From: Amycolatopsis thermophila
GTDB lineage: Bacteria > Actinomycetota > Actinomycetes > Mycobacteriales > Pseudonocardiaceae
NCBI RefSeq assembly: GCF_030814215.1
Contig: NZ_JAUSUT010000001.1
Location: 496,001 to 560,000 of the forward strand
Direction: 5' to 3'
Length of the DNA: 64,000 bases
The notes below the pieces were generated by a model. The model had not been told where the DNA came from. It did not search any database and saw nothing but the letters and a program-made list of their open reading frames with translations. Below, one piece after another: positions 7,888-15,663 of the stretch. Each line of letters opens with the position of its first letter. Position 1 is the first letter of the stretch. Made by a program: the position numbers and the translations under genes.

Positions 7888-9210
7888 ATGACGACCGAAC
7901 CGAACGACCGCCTCCGCCGAGCGCGGGAGAGCGTCGAGTCGCCCAACGCCACAGGTCAACCCCTGTCCCGGCAGGAGCTCGCCGACCTCATCAACGAGTG
8001 GATGCACGTCCACAAGAACCGCGTGGTGGAGCTGGACGCCAACTACATCGGCAAGCTGGAGAAGGGCACGATCCGCTGGCCGCAGGACCCGGACCGTCGC
8101 GAAGCGTTCCGCTCCGTGCTCGGAGCGTCCACGGACGCCGAACTCGGGTTCCAACGCCCCCGCCGGTCCCGCTCTACCGTGACGGGCGTGGACCGACAGC
8201 AGTTCCTTCGCGCAGCAGTAGGCGTGACCGCCGGAGCCGCACTCTCCAGGATGCCCCTCGCCGATTTCCTCGCCCCCACGCAGCGGAGCATCGTGCCAGC
8301 CAGCATCGGCTTCGAGCACGTCGACGAAGTCCGAACCGCCGCGGCTGCCTTCGGATCCTGGGACGCCACCTACGGGGGAGGTCTCGTCCGCGAGGCCGTC
8401 ACCGCGCAGCTCATCCACTGCGCCGAACTACTCAACGCCCGCTGCGCGCCCGCGGTGCGCCGTGAGATCCACTCAGCGGTGGGGTACCTCGCGCATGTGT
8501 GCGGTTTCATGGCCTTCGATGCCTACGCCCACGAGGACGCGCGCAAGATGTTCCGCTTCGCCCTGTGGTGCGCCGAGGAAGCCGGCGACTGGCACTTGCG
8601 CGCGAAGGTCTTGTCCTCGATGGCTCGGCAGGCGATCTGGTGCGGTGATCCCGATGAGGGCCTGACCCACACCGAGATGGCGCTCGTGCGCGCCGACCGG
8701 CTCACCCCAACCGAGCAGGCGATGCTGCACACCGCCCGCGCCCGCGCCCTGGCCAAGCTCGGCCGCGTCGAAGAGACCGCGGCCGCCGTCGGCGTTGCCG
8801 ACGACGCGTTCTCCCGCAGCCAACCGGACAACGACCCCCCGTGGATGGCCTACTACGACCACGCCCAGCACGCCGGGGACACCGGGCACGCGCTATGGGA
8901 CACCGCGATCCGCGGCCACTTCGGCAGCGAGGCCCGCAACCGCCTCGCCCTCGCCGTGGCCGGCCACGACGACGGGCACGCCCGCTCGCGCGCGATCTCG
9001 CAGATCAAGTTGGCCTCGCTCGTGATGGCCACCGGCGATCCCGCCGAAGCCGCGGCGCTCGGCTCGCAGGCGCTCGACTGGGCGGGACCGATCAAGTCCC
9101 GGCGGGCCGCGGATGACCTACGCGAACTCCGCCGGGTCGCCCACCGCCACCCAGGCGAGGAGGGCACGGCCGAGTTGGTGTCGAGGATCGGCCGAGCGGT
9201 GGCCGTGTGA
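7888..9210 (+). CDS. XRE-type regulator with TPR-like C-terminal half
   Basis: A 440-residue protein of the large actinobacterial family that joins an N-terminal helix-turn-helix (about 25-75, including LSRQELADLINEWM and NYIGKLEKGTIRWP) to a long helical TPR-like domain. Between them lies a short hydrophobic stretch (FLRAAVGVTAGAALS). The start chosen is the ATG at 7888 (MTTEPNDRLRRAR); upstream codons are not protein-like. Family members often regulate nearby biosynthetic or peptide genes. The shared element upstream of both this gene and the graspetide precursor supports control of the cluster, which is inference. It overlaps the next gene by four bases. Confidence 0.82.
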   Translation: MTTEPNDRLRRARESVESPNATGQPLSRQELADLINEWMHVHKNRVVELDANYIGKLEKGTIRWPQDPDRREAFRSVLGASTDAELGFQRPRRSRSTVTGVDRQQFLRAAVGVTAGAALSRMPLADFLAPTQRSIVPASIGFEHVDEVRTAAAAFGSWDATYGGGLVREAVTAQLIHCAELLNARCAPAVRREIHSAVGYLAHVCGFMAFDAYAHEDARKMFRFALWCAEEAGDWHLRAKVLSSMARQAIWCGDPDEGLTHTEMALVRADRLTPTEQAMLHTARARALAKLGRVEETAAAVGVADDAFSRSQPDNDPPWMAYYDHAQHAGDTGHALWDTAIRGHFGSEARNRLALAVAGHDDGHARSRAISQIKLASLVMATGDPAEAAALGSQALDWAGPIKSRRAADDLRELRRVAHRHPGEEGTAELVSRIGRAVAV

Positions 9211-10100
9211 CTGGCCGCGAGGACACCAGCCGCGCGGTCCTCACCGCGGCAGTCGCCGCGGCCGGGCTTTCCGCAGCAGGCGCGGAGCCGATCCGGTTCG
9301 GGGAGAACGACCTGTGGCGGCTGCCGGGCGGGCTCGTCGCGCGGATCGCTCGAGCTGGCCAGGCCACCGCGGCCGCGAAGGAAGTCGCGGTGGCGCGCTG
9401 GCTTGAGGACAACGGGGTGGACGCGGTGCGCCTCGCGCCGGGCGTCGACCAGCCGGTATCTGTGGATGGCCGCGCTGTCACGTTCTGGCTGGAGCTTCCG
9501 CCGCACGAGGCCGGCACGGTCGCCGACGTCGCGGTCGCCCTGCGGCAGGTGCACAAACTGGCCCCGCCGACGGGGTTCCAGCTGCCGAGGCTGGACCCGT
9601 TCGTGCGGCTGGCGCAACGCATCGACGGCGCCACCACGGGGACGGACGACGACCGGGCCTGGTTGAACCGGCAGCTCGCGTCGCTTCGCGACCGCTTCAC
9701 CACGCTGCCCGAAGGGTTGCCTCACGGGGTGGTGCACGGCGACGCCTGGCGCGGCAACATTGCCCGCACCCGGGATGGGCGGGTGATCCTGCTCGACCTC
9801 GAACGGTGCGCACTCGGGCCGCCGGAATGGGATCTCGTGTCGACGGCCGTGTCCCGGGTGACCACCGGCTGGCTGTCCGAGGCGGACTGGGCGGCCTACT
9901 GCGACGCGTACGGCCAGGACGTCACGCGGTGGGCGGGGTTCGAGACGCTACGGGACATCCGCGAGCTGCGCATGACGCTGATGGCCTGCCAGCTCGCGGC
10001 GGAGAACCCGCGGTACAGCGCCCAGGCCGCGCACCGTGTCGCCTGCCTCCGCGGGCTGCACGGTGCGCGGCCCTGGGCTGGATGGACAGCCGTTCCGTGA
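9207..10100 (+). CDS. Aminoglycoside phosphotransferase-fold kinase
   Basis: A 297-residue protein of the APH/choline-kinase fold. It has the catalytic loop HGDAWRGN (177-184) and the Mg-binding DLE (197-199, replacing the common DFD/DWE). The glycine-rich N-lobe is reduced. It is coupled to the XRE regulator by a four-base overlap. Members of this family phosphorylate aminoglycosides, choline, homoserine or other small molecules, and the substrate here is not evident. It could protect the host, tailor a metabolite, or be unrelated to the graspetide genes with which it converges. Confidence 0.8.
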   Translation: MTGREDTSRAVLTAAVAAAGLSAAGAEPIRFGENDLWRLPGGLVARIARAGQATAAAKEVAVARWLEDNGVDAVRLAPGVDQPVSVDGRAVTFWLELPPHEAGTVADVAVALRQVHKLAPPTGFQLPRLDPFVRLAQRIDGATTGTDDDRAWLNRQLASLRDRFTTLPEGLPHGVVHGDAWRGNIARTRDGRVILLDLERCALGPPEWDLVSTAVSRVTTGWLSEADWAAYCDAYGQDVTRWAGFETLRDIRELRMTLMACQLAAENPRYSAQAAHRVACLRGLHGARPWAGWTAVP

Positions 10101-10103
10101 TGG

Positions 10104-11240
10104 TCAGGACGGCAGGGGCCAGCTCAGCGGGCCGTGCGGGTCGTCAATCCACAGTCGGTGCTCCCCGTCGCCCGTCACCGTGAGCCCGAGCCGGTCCCAG
10201 CCGGGCCGGTCCGCGTCGAGCCACAACCGGTAGGCGCGCTCGACCGGCCCCCATACGTCGGTGTCTCCGGCCTCGGTGACGGTGTCGCCGGACAGGTCGA
10301 TCGACGCCCAGGACCCGTCCGGCGCGGTCAGGGTCGCCGCGGACGGTTCGCGCGTGTCCTGGTCGAGCACCATGCCGTACACCACGCCTCGGGGCAGTTC
10401 GAGCTGTGCCAGGAACCACACGACCGGGATGTCCCGCCAGGGCTGCGCGGGTCCCGGCTGGCGGCGCCGCTCACGTCCGCCGTTCGCCCGGGCAACGGCC
10501 GGTTGAACCGCGTCGTCGTGGCGCATCTGCATGAACGAGGCCCGCCGCGCGAGGAACCGGCCCTCCACCACGTCACCCATCTGTTGCAGGTGCACGAGGT
10601 TGCCGGCGCTGATCGCGAGCTTGAAATCGGTCAAGACCGTGCCATTCGCAGCGACCTGCTCGACCCACGCGCGCGGGATCGCCGGGACGGCGCAGGTGGC
10701 GATGATTCGATCGAACGGGGCGTGACTGGGAAGCCCGCCGTCCCCATCCGTCGCGGCCAGCGTCGGCCGGTAGCCGATCGATTCCAGACGGCCGCGCGCC
10801 CCGTCGACCAGGTCACGGTCGATGTCCACGCTGCACACGTTGCGGTCGCCCAACCGATGGCACATCAGGGCCGCGTTGTAGCCGGTGCCGGTGCCGACCT
10901 CCAGCACCCGGTCACCCGGCTGCGGGTCGAGGACGGCCAGCATCCGCATCATCAGCGTCGGGTTGGTGCTGGAGGACACCGGTTCCTGGTAGCCGCCGCG
11001 GTCTGCCAGCGCGGTGACGAGCGTGTTCGGCGAGTAGACGCGGGCCAGGTTGTCCGCGCCGTCCCAGGAGATCCACCGACCGGTGTGGTCCTGGTCGTAC
11101 ACGCGGGGGGTGAACACGTGTCGCGGCACCTCGACCATCGCCGCGTGCCATTCGGGCGAGTCGATGTCGCCGTGCTCCCACAGCAGGTCGGCCAGGCGCT
11201 GCGCGTGACCGCGCCAGTCGAGCTGTTCGGTCGTCGTCAC
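10104..11240 (-). CDS. PIMT-type O-methyltransferase of a graspetide cluster
   Basis: A 378-residue SAM-dependent methyltransferase related to protein L-isoaspartate O-methyltransferase. The SAM motif VLEVGTGTGYN lies at 112-122, and a long C-terminal extension follows, as in the ATP-grasp peptide maturase methyltransferases. The GTG start at 11240 overlaps the ligase stop by four bases. In characterised clusters of this make-up, such as fuscimiditide, the enzyme methylates an Asp in the cyclised peptide and the ester collapses to an aspartimide. An Asp-Gly in the precursor core fits that chemistry. Confidence 0.88.
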   Translation of the reverse strand: MTTTEQLDWRGHAQRLADLLWEHGDIDSPEWHAAMVEVPRHVFTPRVYDQDHTGRWISWDGADNLARVYSPNTLVTALADRGGYQEPVSSSTNPTLMMRMLAVLDPQPGDRVLEVGTGTGYNAALMCHRLGDRNVCSVDIDRDLVDGARGRLESIGYRPTLAATDGDGGLPSHAPFDRIIATCAVPAIPRAWVEQVAANGTVLTDFKLAISAGNLVHLQQMGDVVEGRFLARRASFMQMRHDDAVQPAVARANGGRERRRQPGPAQPWRDIPVVWFLAQLELPRGVVYGMVLDQDTREPSAATLTAPDGSWASIDLSGDTVTEAGDTDVWGPVERAYRLWLDADRPGWDRLGLTVTGDGEHRLWIDDPHGPLSWPLPS

Positions 11241-12193
11241 TGGTGGGGCCCTTTCGTGAGGAGGTCGGCGAGCTGCGCGGTGATCGGCGCCCCGGTGGCG
11301 TCCTCGATCCAGCCATACTGGCCGCCCGCGTTCACCTCGAGGAAGGTCCATTCCCCGTCCGGCCCTATGACGAAGTCGAGCGCGCCGTAGACGAGGCCGA
11401 GTTCGCGCATCATGCAGAGGACCGCGCCGCGCACCGCGTCCGGGGGCTCGATCAGCTCGTAAGTGTTGGTGTCGTAGCCGTCCCGCCAGTCGATGTATGC
11501 GGCGGCGGTATGTGCATGAATGGCGGCTGTGGTGATCTGGTCGCCCACGACGAACATGCGCGCCTCGTGCCGCTTCGCCGCCCAGTGCTGGAACTGGTGC
11601 GCGGTGTGCTCCACACCGCGCAAATCCGCGAGGTGGGCTTCGGTGACCGGTTCGGTGCGCGCCACCTTCCGGATGCCGTCCTCCACGATGGACACCGCGC
11701 CGAGCATCTTCGTCACCGTGCGCGCTTCTCCGGCGAACTCGCGCACCGCATCAGGTTCGTTGGTGATCAGCGTGTCGGGCACGCGCACTCCGCAGCGCGC
11801 GGCCGCCGCCAGCTGCACCGGCTTGTACGCGGAGTCCGCGAGCCGCGCCGGGTGGTTGACCCACAGGACCGGCAACGCCATCAACACACCGGCGAGCCCG
11901 TACTTGGCCTCGACCTTGGCGTGCCCAAGCTCGACCTCGTTGAGGCCAGCGGGGAACCGGTAGGGCTTCGGGGAGCGGTACCAGACTGCGTCGATCGTGT
12001 CGAGTTCGACCGTGCGGTGCTCGGTGCGGAGCTGGCCGGCCCAGCGACCCCCACGCAGCCGGGCCGACAGACTCAGCTGCGTGGGGAAACGCTGGGTGTC
12101 CAGCCGATGCACCTCGACCCCGCGGTCACCCAGCTCGACGACCATCGCGTCGGCGCACGGGTCCCGCTCGTCGGCCAAGATCAGGATGGACAT
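11237..12193 (-). CDS. ATP-grasp peptide ligase (graspetide maturase)
   Basis: A 318-residue ATP-grasp enzyme of the actinobacterial RiPP maturase type. The N-terminal pre-ATP-grasp part begins MSILILADERDPCAD. The central region carries lysines for ATP binding (TVTKMLGAVSIV), and the C-terminal metal site reads YGALDFVIGPDGEWTFLEVN, with the expected D and ExN. Such ligases form side-chain esters or amides between Thr/Ser/Lys and Asp/Glu of a precursor. It starts two bases after the precursor stop and is coupled to the methyltransferase downstream. Length and motifs are complete. Confidence 0.92.
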   Translation of the reverse strand: MSILILADERDPCADAMVVELGDRGVEVHRLDTQRFPTQLSLSARLRGGRWAGQLRTEHRTVELDTIDAVWYRSPKPYRFPAGLNEVELGHAKVEAKYGLAGVLMALPVLWVNHPARLADSAYKPVQLAAAARCGVRVPDTLITNEPDAVREFAGEARTVTKMLGAVSIVEDGIRKVARTEPVTEAHLADLRGVEHTAHQFQHWAAKRHEARMFVVGDQITTAAIHAHTAAAYIDWRDGYDTNTYELIEPPDAVRGAVLCMMRELGLVYGALDFVIGPDGEWTFLEVNAGGQYGWIEDATGAPITAQLADLLTKGPHQ

Positions 12194-12195
12194 GG

Positions 12196-12522
12196 TCAGT
12201 CGTTGTGCCAGTCCTCGGAGGGGTCTCCCTCGTCGCCGTCCTGGCTGCCGGTGGTGATGGCGGTGGGCGGCCCCATCTCGATCAGCGGACGGCCTTCATA
12301 CACCCGGACCTGCCGAACCGGGTCGTAGGTGCCGCCCGGCGACGCGGGCGTACTCGACGCAGGGACGGGGCTCATGCGTCGCAAGCCCCACGGCCGGAGA
12401 TCGTCCTCCGACGGCTTGTCACGGGTGGTGAAGGAGCCGCGGGACAGGGGGAACTGGGCGCTGCTGCCGGCCATGGGGTCCTCGGTGAACCGCTCGTGCT
12501 CGGTGGTGCTGGCCAACTGCAT
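12196..12522 (-). CDS. Graspetide precursor peptide
   Basis: A 108-residue precursor. The ATG at 12522 has a good GGAGG site six to seven bases upstream. It carries the leader motif RPWGLRRM and the YDPVRQV segment typical of ATP-grasp-modified RiPP precursors. The C-terminal core is rich in acceptor and donor side chains, TAITTGSQDGDEG then DPSEDWHND: Thr/Ser hydroxyls and Asp/Glu carboxyls for ester rings, and an Asp-Gly suited to aspartimide formation. Ligase and methyltransferase genes follow at once. Ring connectivity cannot be told from sequence. Confidence 0.85.
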   Translation of the reverse strand: MQLASTTEHERFTEDPMAGSSAQFPLSRGSFTTRDKPSEDDLRPWGLRRMSPVPASSTPASPGGTYDPVRQVRVYEGRPLIEMGPPTAITTGSQDGDEGDPSEDWHND

Positions 12523-12668
12523 CTGTCCTCCAGGGGTGTGGTTGGAAGCCCGTGCTCGCGCATGGTTCGGGGCGACGCGCGAGCACGGGCAGCTCGGGGG
12601 CGTGGCAGGTGACCTGCCTACACCTCCACACTGCTGGACCGGTGGTGGTTCGAGGAGGGAAGACACCT

Positions 12669-12705
12669 GGGATGTCAAGGGGAGGGTTGCGGGAGGGTTG
12701 ACGAC
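12669..12705. promoter_or_regulatory. Shared operator/promoter element, copy 2
   Basis: GGGATGTCAAGGGGAG at 12669-12684 followed by GGTTGCGGGAGGGTT. This is the same element as at 7780-7821. On the minus strand it contains TTGACA (12674-12679), about 150 bases before the precursor start, so it probably forms the -35/operator part of the graspetide promoter. No clear -10 could be assigned. Confidence 0.55.
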
Positions 12706-12782
12706 AACCACGAGAGGTAGAACGTCTGTTCGACGCGGTGTACGTTGTACCCCGAGAGAGCGTTGTCAAACCCTATTTGGGC

Positions 12783-12807
12783 ACTTTCGCACGATCGTGC
12801 CGAAAGT
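12783..12807. promoter_or_regulatory. Imperfect palindrome, candidate operator
   Basis: ACTTTCG-CACGA and TCGTG-CCGAAAGT form a palindrome with one bulged base, centred on CACGATCGTG. It lies 180 bases upstream of the rightward gene and 260 upstream of the precursor. It looks like a dimeric regulator site; the regulator is not known. Confidence 0.4.
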
Positions 12808-12967
12808 CACCTGAAAGATAGTTAGGATAGCTACGCTCTTGGGTGATCCCTGGCCGGGCGCGATGTTGTCGCCCCACTTCGACCGCGCCCGGCTGGGGGT
12901 CCCGACACATGTCCGTGCCACCCTCCCCGACGGATCGCTCACCAGCAGCGCCACTACACCAATCGGG

Positions 12968-12973
12968 TATAGT
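12968..12973 (+). promoter_or_regulatory. -10 box, leaderless promoter
   Basis: TATAGT ends ten bases before the ATG at 12984, so transcription should begin within about four bases of the start codon. This gives a nearly leaderless message and decides the start of the downstream gene. Confidence 0.55.
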
Positions 12974-12983
12974 CACTGACACG

Positions 12984-13460
12984 ATGACAGAGATCGACCG
13001 CATCGAGCGCGAACTCGAACAACTCGGCGAGCTGCGACGCTCGCTCAAGGAGCGTGCCGACGAGCAGCTGGAAAAGCTGCACATGGTCGCCGACGAGGCC
13101 TTCTCGCTGGGCATGGACTACATGGAAGTCCACGAGAACACGAAGATCACGAAGGTCGCGGCCTGGCAGTGGGAGAAGGAGTTCAAGGCGCGGGGCATCA
13201 GTCTCCCGGCGATGCGCTCCCTACGGGAAGTCACCGACGAGCTGATCAGCGTCGGCGCGCTGTGGCGCGAGCTCGACGACCAGTTCGAGAAGGCCACCGC
13301 GAGCCTCAAGCAGGCCGTTGTTGAAGCCGCGCACCACGACTTGCCGAAGAAGAAGGTCGCCCGGCTCGCCCAGATCAACCGCGGCACCCAACGCGTGTGG
13401 GTCGAAGGCGGCGACTGGAACCCCGCCCGCGGGCGGAAAGCACCGGCCGGCGGGCAATAA
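12984..13460 (+). CDS. Coiled-coil/HTH-like DNA-binding protein
   Basis: A 158-residue protein, strongly helical. The N-terminal 40 residues form a charged coiled coil (IERELEQLGELRRSLKERAD). The C-terminus has a helix-turn-helix-like segment (KKKVARLAQINRGTQRVWVE) as in small actinobacterial regulators that act on repeats or invading DNA. The start is set by the TATAGT box ten bases upstream. It is the only rightward gene facing the end of the late operon and is followed by its own terminator. It is a candidate lysogeny or accessory regulator, but no family was firmly recognised. Confidence 0.6.
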   Translation: MTEIDRIERELEQLGELRRSLKERADEQLEKLHMVADEAFSLGMDYMEVHENTKITKVAAWQWEKEFKARGISLPAMRSLREVTDELISVGALWRELDDQFEKATASLKQAVVEAAHHDLPKKKVARLAQINRGTQRVWVEGGDWNPARGRKAPAGGQ

Positions 13461-13461
13461 A

Positions 13462-13492
13462 AGAGGCGGGCCCCGCAACAGGACCCGCCTCT
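13462..13492 (+). terminator. Terminator of the rightward HTH-like gene
   Basis: A nine-base-pair stem AGAGGCGGG/CCCGCCTCT begins two bases after the stop codon, with a 13-base loop. The stem's A-rich upstream side makes it work in either direction. Confidence 0.65.
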
Positions 13493-13560
13493 CCAACCAC
13501 ATCACCACGAACGCGGCGCCCCCGCACACGCGCACCGGTTGTCATCGTAGCAGCACAACA

Positions 13561-13642
13561 GCGCAACATGTGGCGCAACACCCGCCGAATGGCGTATTGC
13601 CCGCCGCAACACCTGTGGCATCCTAGATGCCGTTGCCGCAAC
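13561..13642. promoter_or_regulatory. Cluster of four GCAAC-type operator half-sites
   Basis: GCGCAAC at 13561-13567 and 13573-13579 (12 bases apart), then CCGCAAC at 13604-13610 and 13636-13642. These match the GTTGCG/CGCAAC motif found at many promoters of this prophage. No gene starts in this interval. A rightward transcript from here would run only to the hairpin at 13677-13705. Confidence 0.5.
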
Positions 13643-13676
13643 TGATACCCCCTCAGGAGAGCAACAACCCCCGGAG

Positions 13677-13705
13677 CCCCCGGCGCGTCAGCGACGCGCC
13701 GGGGG
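13677..13705. terminator. Terminator at the end of the late operon
   Basis: A perfect 13-base-pair GC stem with a three-base AGC loop, 19 bases beyond the stop codon of the holin-like gene. A T-rich run follows on the plus-strand side. It closes the long minus-strand late transcript and could also stop rightward transcription. Confidence 0.75.
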
Positions 13706-13723
13706 TTCTCTCATGCCTGGGCC

Positions 13724-13954
13724 TCACTCGCCCAACGGGGCGTCCACCTGACCGGCGTTGGCCAGGTCCTCCGGCTTCTTGCCGTTGCGCACCCCGTACA
13801 CACCGGCGACGGTGGCGATCGCGAACACCAGGGCGGCGATGACGCCGGACGTCTCGTCGAGGCCGATCACGTCGTCGGCCAGGACCGGCGAGAGCGCGGT
13901 CGCCAGCCCGCCGATCGCCGCGACCACGGCCTTCGCCTTGCCGCTGATCTTCAT
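13724..13954 (-). CDS. Holin-like small membrane protein
   Basis: A 76-residue protein with a basic N-terminus (MKISGKAKA) and two hydrophobic segments (about 10-26 and 36-55, including VIAALVFAIATVAGVYGV), followed by a charged tail. Size, topology and position immediately after the endolysin gene fit an actinophage holin, which permeabilises the membrane so the endolysin can reach the wall. It is the last gene of the late operon. The neighbouring 87-residue membrane protein is an alternative holin. Confidence 0.65.
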   Translation of the reverse strand: MKISGKAKAVVAAIGGLATALSPVLADDVIGLDETSGVIAALVFAIATVAGVYGVRNGKKPEDLANAGQVDAPLGE

Positions 13955-14019
13955 GCACGTCCCCTTTCATTACCAGCCGCCGAATACACGCCGCGGCCGA
14001 ACGAGTTGAAAACTGCTGG

Positions 14020-14892
14020 TCAGGCCGCCGTGGGGGCGTCGTCGAGCTTGGCGAGCACCTGGTCGAGCTTGTCCCGCAGCTCCCGGATGGCGGCCTTGTC
14101 CTCGAACTCCCACTTGGCCTGGTCGAACGCCAGGTCCACGACCTTGGTGATGTTGTTGTCCCCGGCGATGCGGGACTTCTGGTAGCCGAGCAGCGCAGTG
14201 AACACCTGGCGGAGCATGTCCACCAGGGACAGGTTCACCGACTGGCCGTTGCCGAGGTCGATGCGCCAGCCCGGGAAGTTCCCGCCCTGCCACTTCATCT
14301 GCGCGTTGAACGACGGGTCGCCCTCCGGGTCACCGGTGAGCTGGTTGATGATCGTGCGCAGGGCCTGCTCCTGCCAGATCATGCGGTTGCGGTCGGTCGG
14401 CTCGAACATGTCATCCCCCTCGTCGTAGGAGCCGTTGGTGAGCTTGGCGAGCACCCGAGCGCAGTCCGCCTCGCCGCGGACGATCTCGAAGTGCATCGGG
14501 TCCTTCCTGCCGACGTAATCGCCGCCCCACCGCACGCAGCCCTCGGTGAGCGCGACGATCTCGCGGATGGTGCGGATCTGGGCGGCGGAGAAGTTCGCCG
14601 ACGGGTTGGTGCCCAGCGGATGCCGGGTTGCGTTCAGGTCGATCGCAGTGCCCGAGGCGTGGTTGGACAGCTCGGTGGAGCTGCCGCGGATGGTGCGCTC
14701 GGCGTAGCCCCAGTCGTCGAGCTGGCCCGGGTCGATGTCCTCGACCCGCTTGTCGAACTGGCTGGCCACCCACCGCAGCAGCTGGCCGGCCGGTCCCTTG
14801 CGCAACCGGACCTTGATGCTCGTGCCCGGGATGAGCGCGCTCTCGGTCGCGTTGATGTCGTTGGCGCTGTAGCCGTTCTGACTGGTCGCCAT
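14020..14892 (-). CDS. Endolysin, M15-family peptidase
   Basis: A 290-residue endolysin. The zinc peptidase domain of the D-Ala-D-Ala carboxypeptidase/VanY type (M15) spans about 20-145. It has the metal ligands in NHASGTAID (His78, Asp85) and MHFEI (His134), and would cut peptide cross-links of the cell wall. Residues 190-290 are mostly helical with a coiled-coil end (AIRELRDKLDQVLAKL) and may serve in wall binding or multimerisation. It sits between the holin-like and accessory lysis membrane genes, as in actinophage lysis cassettes. Confidence 0.85.
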   Translation of the reverse strand: MATSQNGYSANDINATESALIPGTSIKVRLRKGPAGQLLRWVASQFDKRVEDIDPGQLDDWGYAERTIRGSSTELSNHASGTAIDLNATRHPLGTNPSANFSAAQIRTIREIVALTEGCVRWGGDYVGRKDPMHFEIVRGEADCARVLAKLTNGSYDEGDDMFEPTDRNRMIWQEQALRTIINQLTGDPEGDPSFNAQMKWQGGNFPGWRIDLGNGQSVNLSLVDMLRQVFTALLGYQKSRIAGDNNITKVVDLAFDQAKWEFEDKAAIRELRDKLDQVLAKLDDAPTAA

Positions 14893-14919
14893 GGGTCCCC
14901 CTCCCCCGTGATCTACCGG

Positions 14920-15663
14920 TTACTCGTTGCTGCGCGCGGCCCGGCTGGACGGCGTGCTGGACTCCGTGGGCGGGTCGGTGCTCGGGGCCTGCGACGTCGC
15001 CGGGTCCACGCACGCCTTGCCCTGGTAGGTGGATCCGTCCGCGGCCTCGATCACCGCGTCCACCAGCTGGTAGCCCTCCGGGCACGCCGGACCGTCCCGC
15101 CCGGGCGCCCCCGCGGCGCCCCGGCACGGCTCGCTCGGCTGGGTGCAGTAGGCGACGAACGTGGCGTACATCTGGTCGTCCGTAATCGGCGGTGCGTCCT
15201 CGCCGTCGCGGCCGTCCTTCGGCACCGGCACCTTCGCGACGACAAGGTCCACCAGGGCGTCGATGTTCGGCGACTCCCCGTTCGCCCCGCGGCACGGCTG
15301 TGATGCCTGGCCGCAGTAGTCCAGCACTGCCGACTTCGCCACCGCCCGCACCGTGTCCAGGTCCGGCCCCGCTGGTGCGTCCGGCACCGCGACCGGCGCT
15401 TCGGTGGACGCCGGAGGCTGCACCACCGGCTGCGCCCCGAGCTGCCGCACCTGCTCCACCAACAGCTGGGTGTCGACCGCCAAGGACTGGTAGGCACCCT
15501 GCAGCTGGTCCACCTTGGCGTCTGCGTTCTCTCCGCGCAGGAACGACGCCACGATCGACACCGCGGCCACCACCACGCCGACCCCCGCCACCCACCGGTG
15601 CGTGGTGGACTTCGCCGCCCTCGCGGGCGGCTTCACGAACTTCGTGCGCGCCGACTCATTCAT
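14920..15663 (-). CDS. Single-pass membrane protein of the lysis region
   Basis: A 247-residue protein with a basic N-terminus and one membrane anchor (about 23-43, WVAGVGVVVAAVSIVASFL). A short coiled coil (50-78) and a long low-complexity extracytoplasmic part follow, with paired Cys (YCGQASQPC, YCTQPSEPC) and brief collagen-like GAPGRDG runs. Its start overlaps the stop of the upstream 87-residue gene. The place in the lysis cassette suggests a role in host envelope disruption or wall attachment, but no family was recognised. Confidence 0.6.
   Translation of the reverse strand: MNESARTKFVKPPARAAKSTTHRWVAGVGVVVAAVSIVASFLRGENADAKVDQLQGAYQSLAVDTQLLVEQVRQLGAQPVVQPPASTEAPVAVPDAPAGPDLDTVRAVAKSAVLDYCGQASQPCRGANGESPNIDALVDLVVAKVPVPKDGRDGEDAPPITDDQMYATFVAYCTQPSEPCRGAAGAPGRDGPACPEGYQLVDAVIEAADGSTYQGKACVDPATSQAPSTDPPTESSTPSSRAARSNE

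Larger units (their letters stand above)
12523..12983. other. Regulatory intergenic region of the graspetide and HTH genes
   Basis: About 460 bases between the divergent precursor and 158-residue helical gene. No protein-coding frame is convincing here. It holds the shared operator element (12669-12705), a 25-base imperfect palindrome (12783-12807) and the TATAGT box of the rightward gene (12968-12973), each listed separately. Confidence 0.6.

Noticed and set aside
13493-13723. Small protein genes on the plus strand in this gap
   Set aside because: The frames are Arg/Pro-rich, lack ribosome sites and overlap operator motifs and a terminator.
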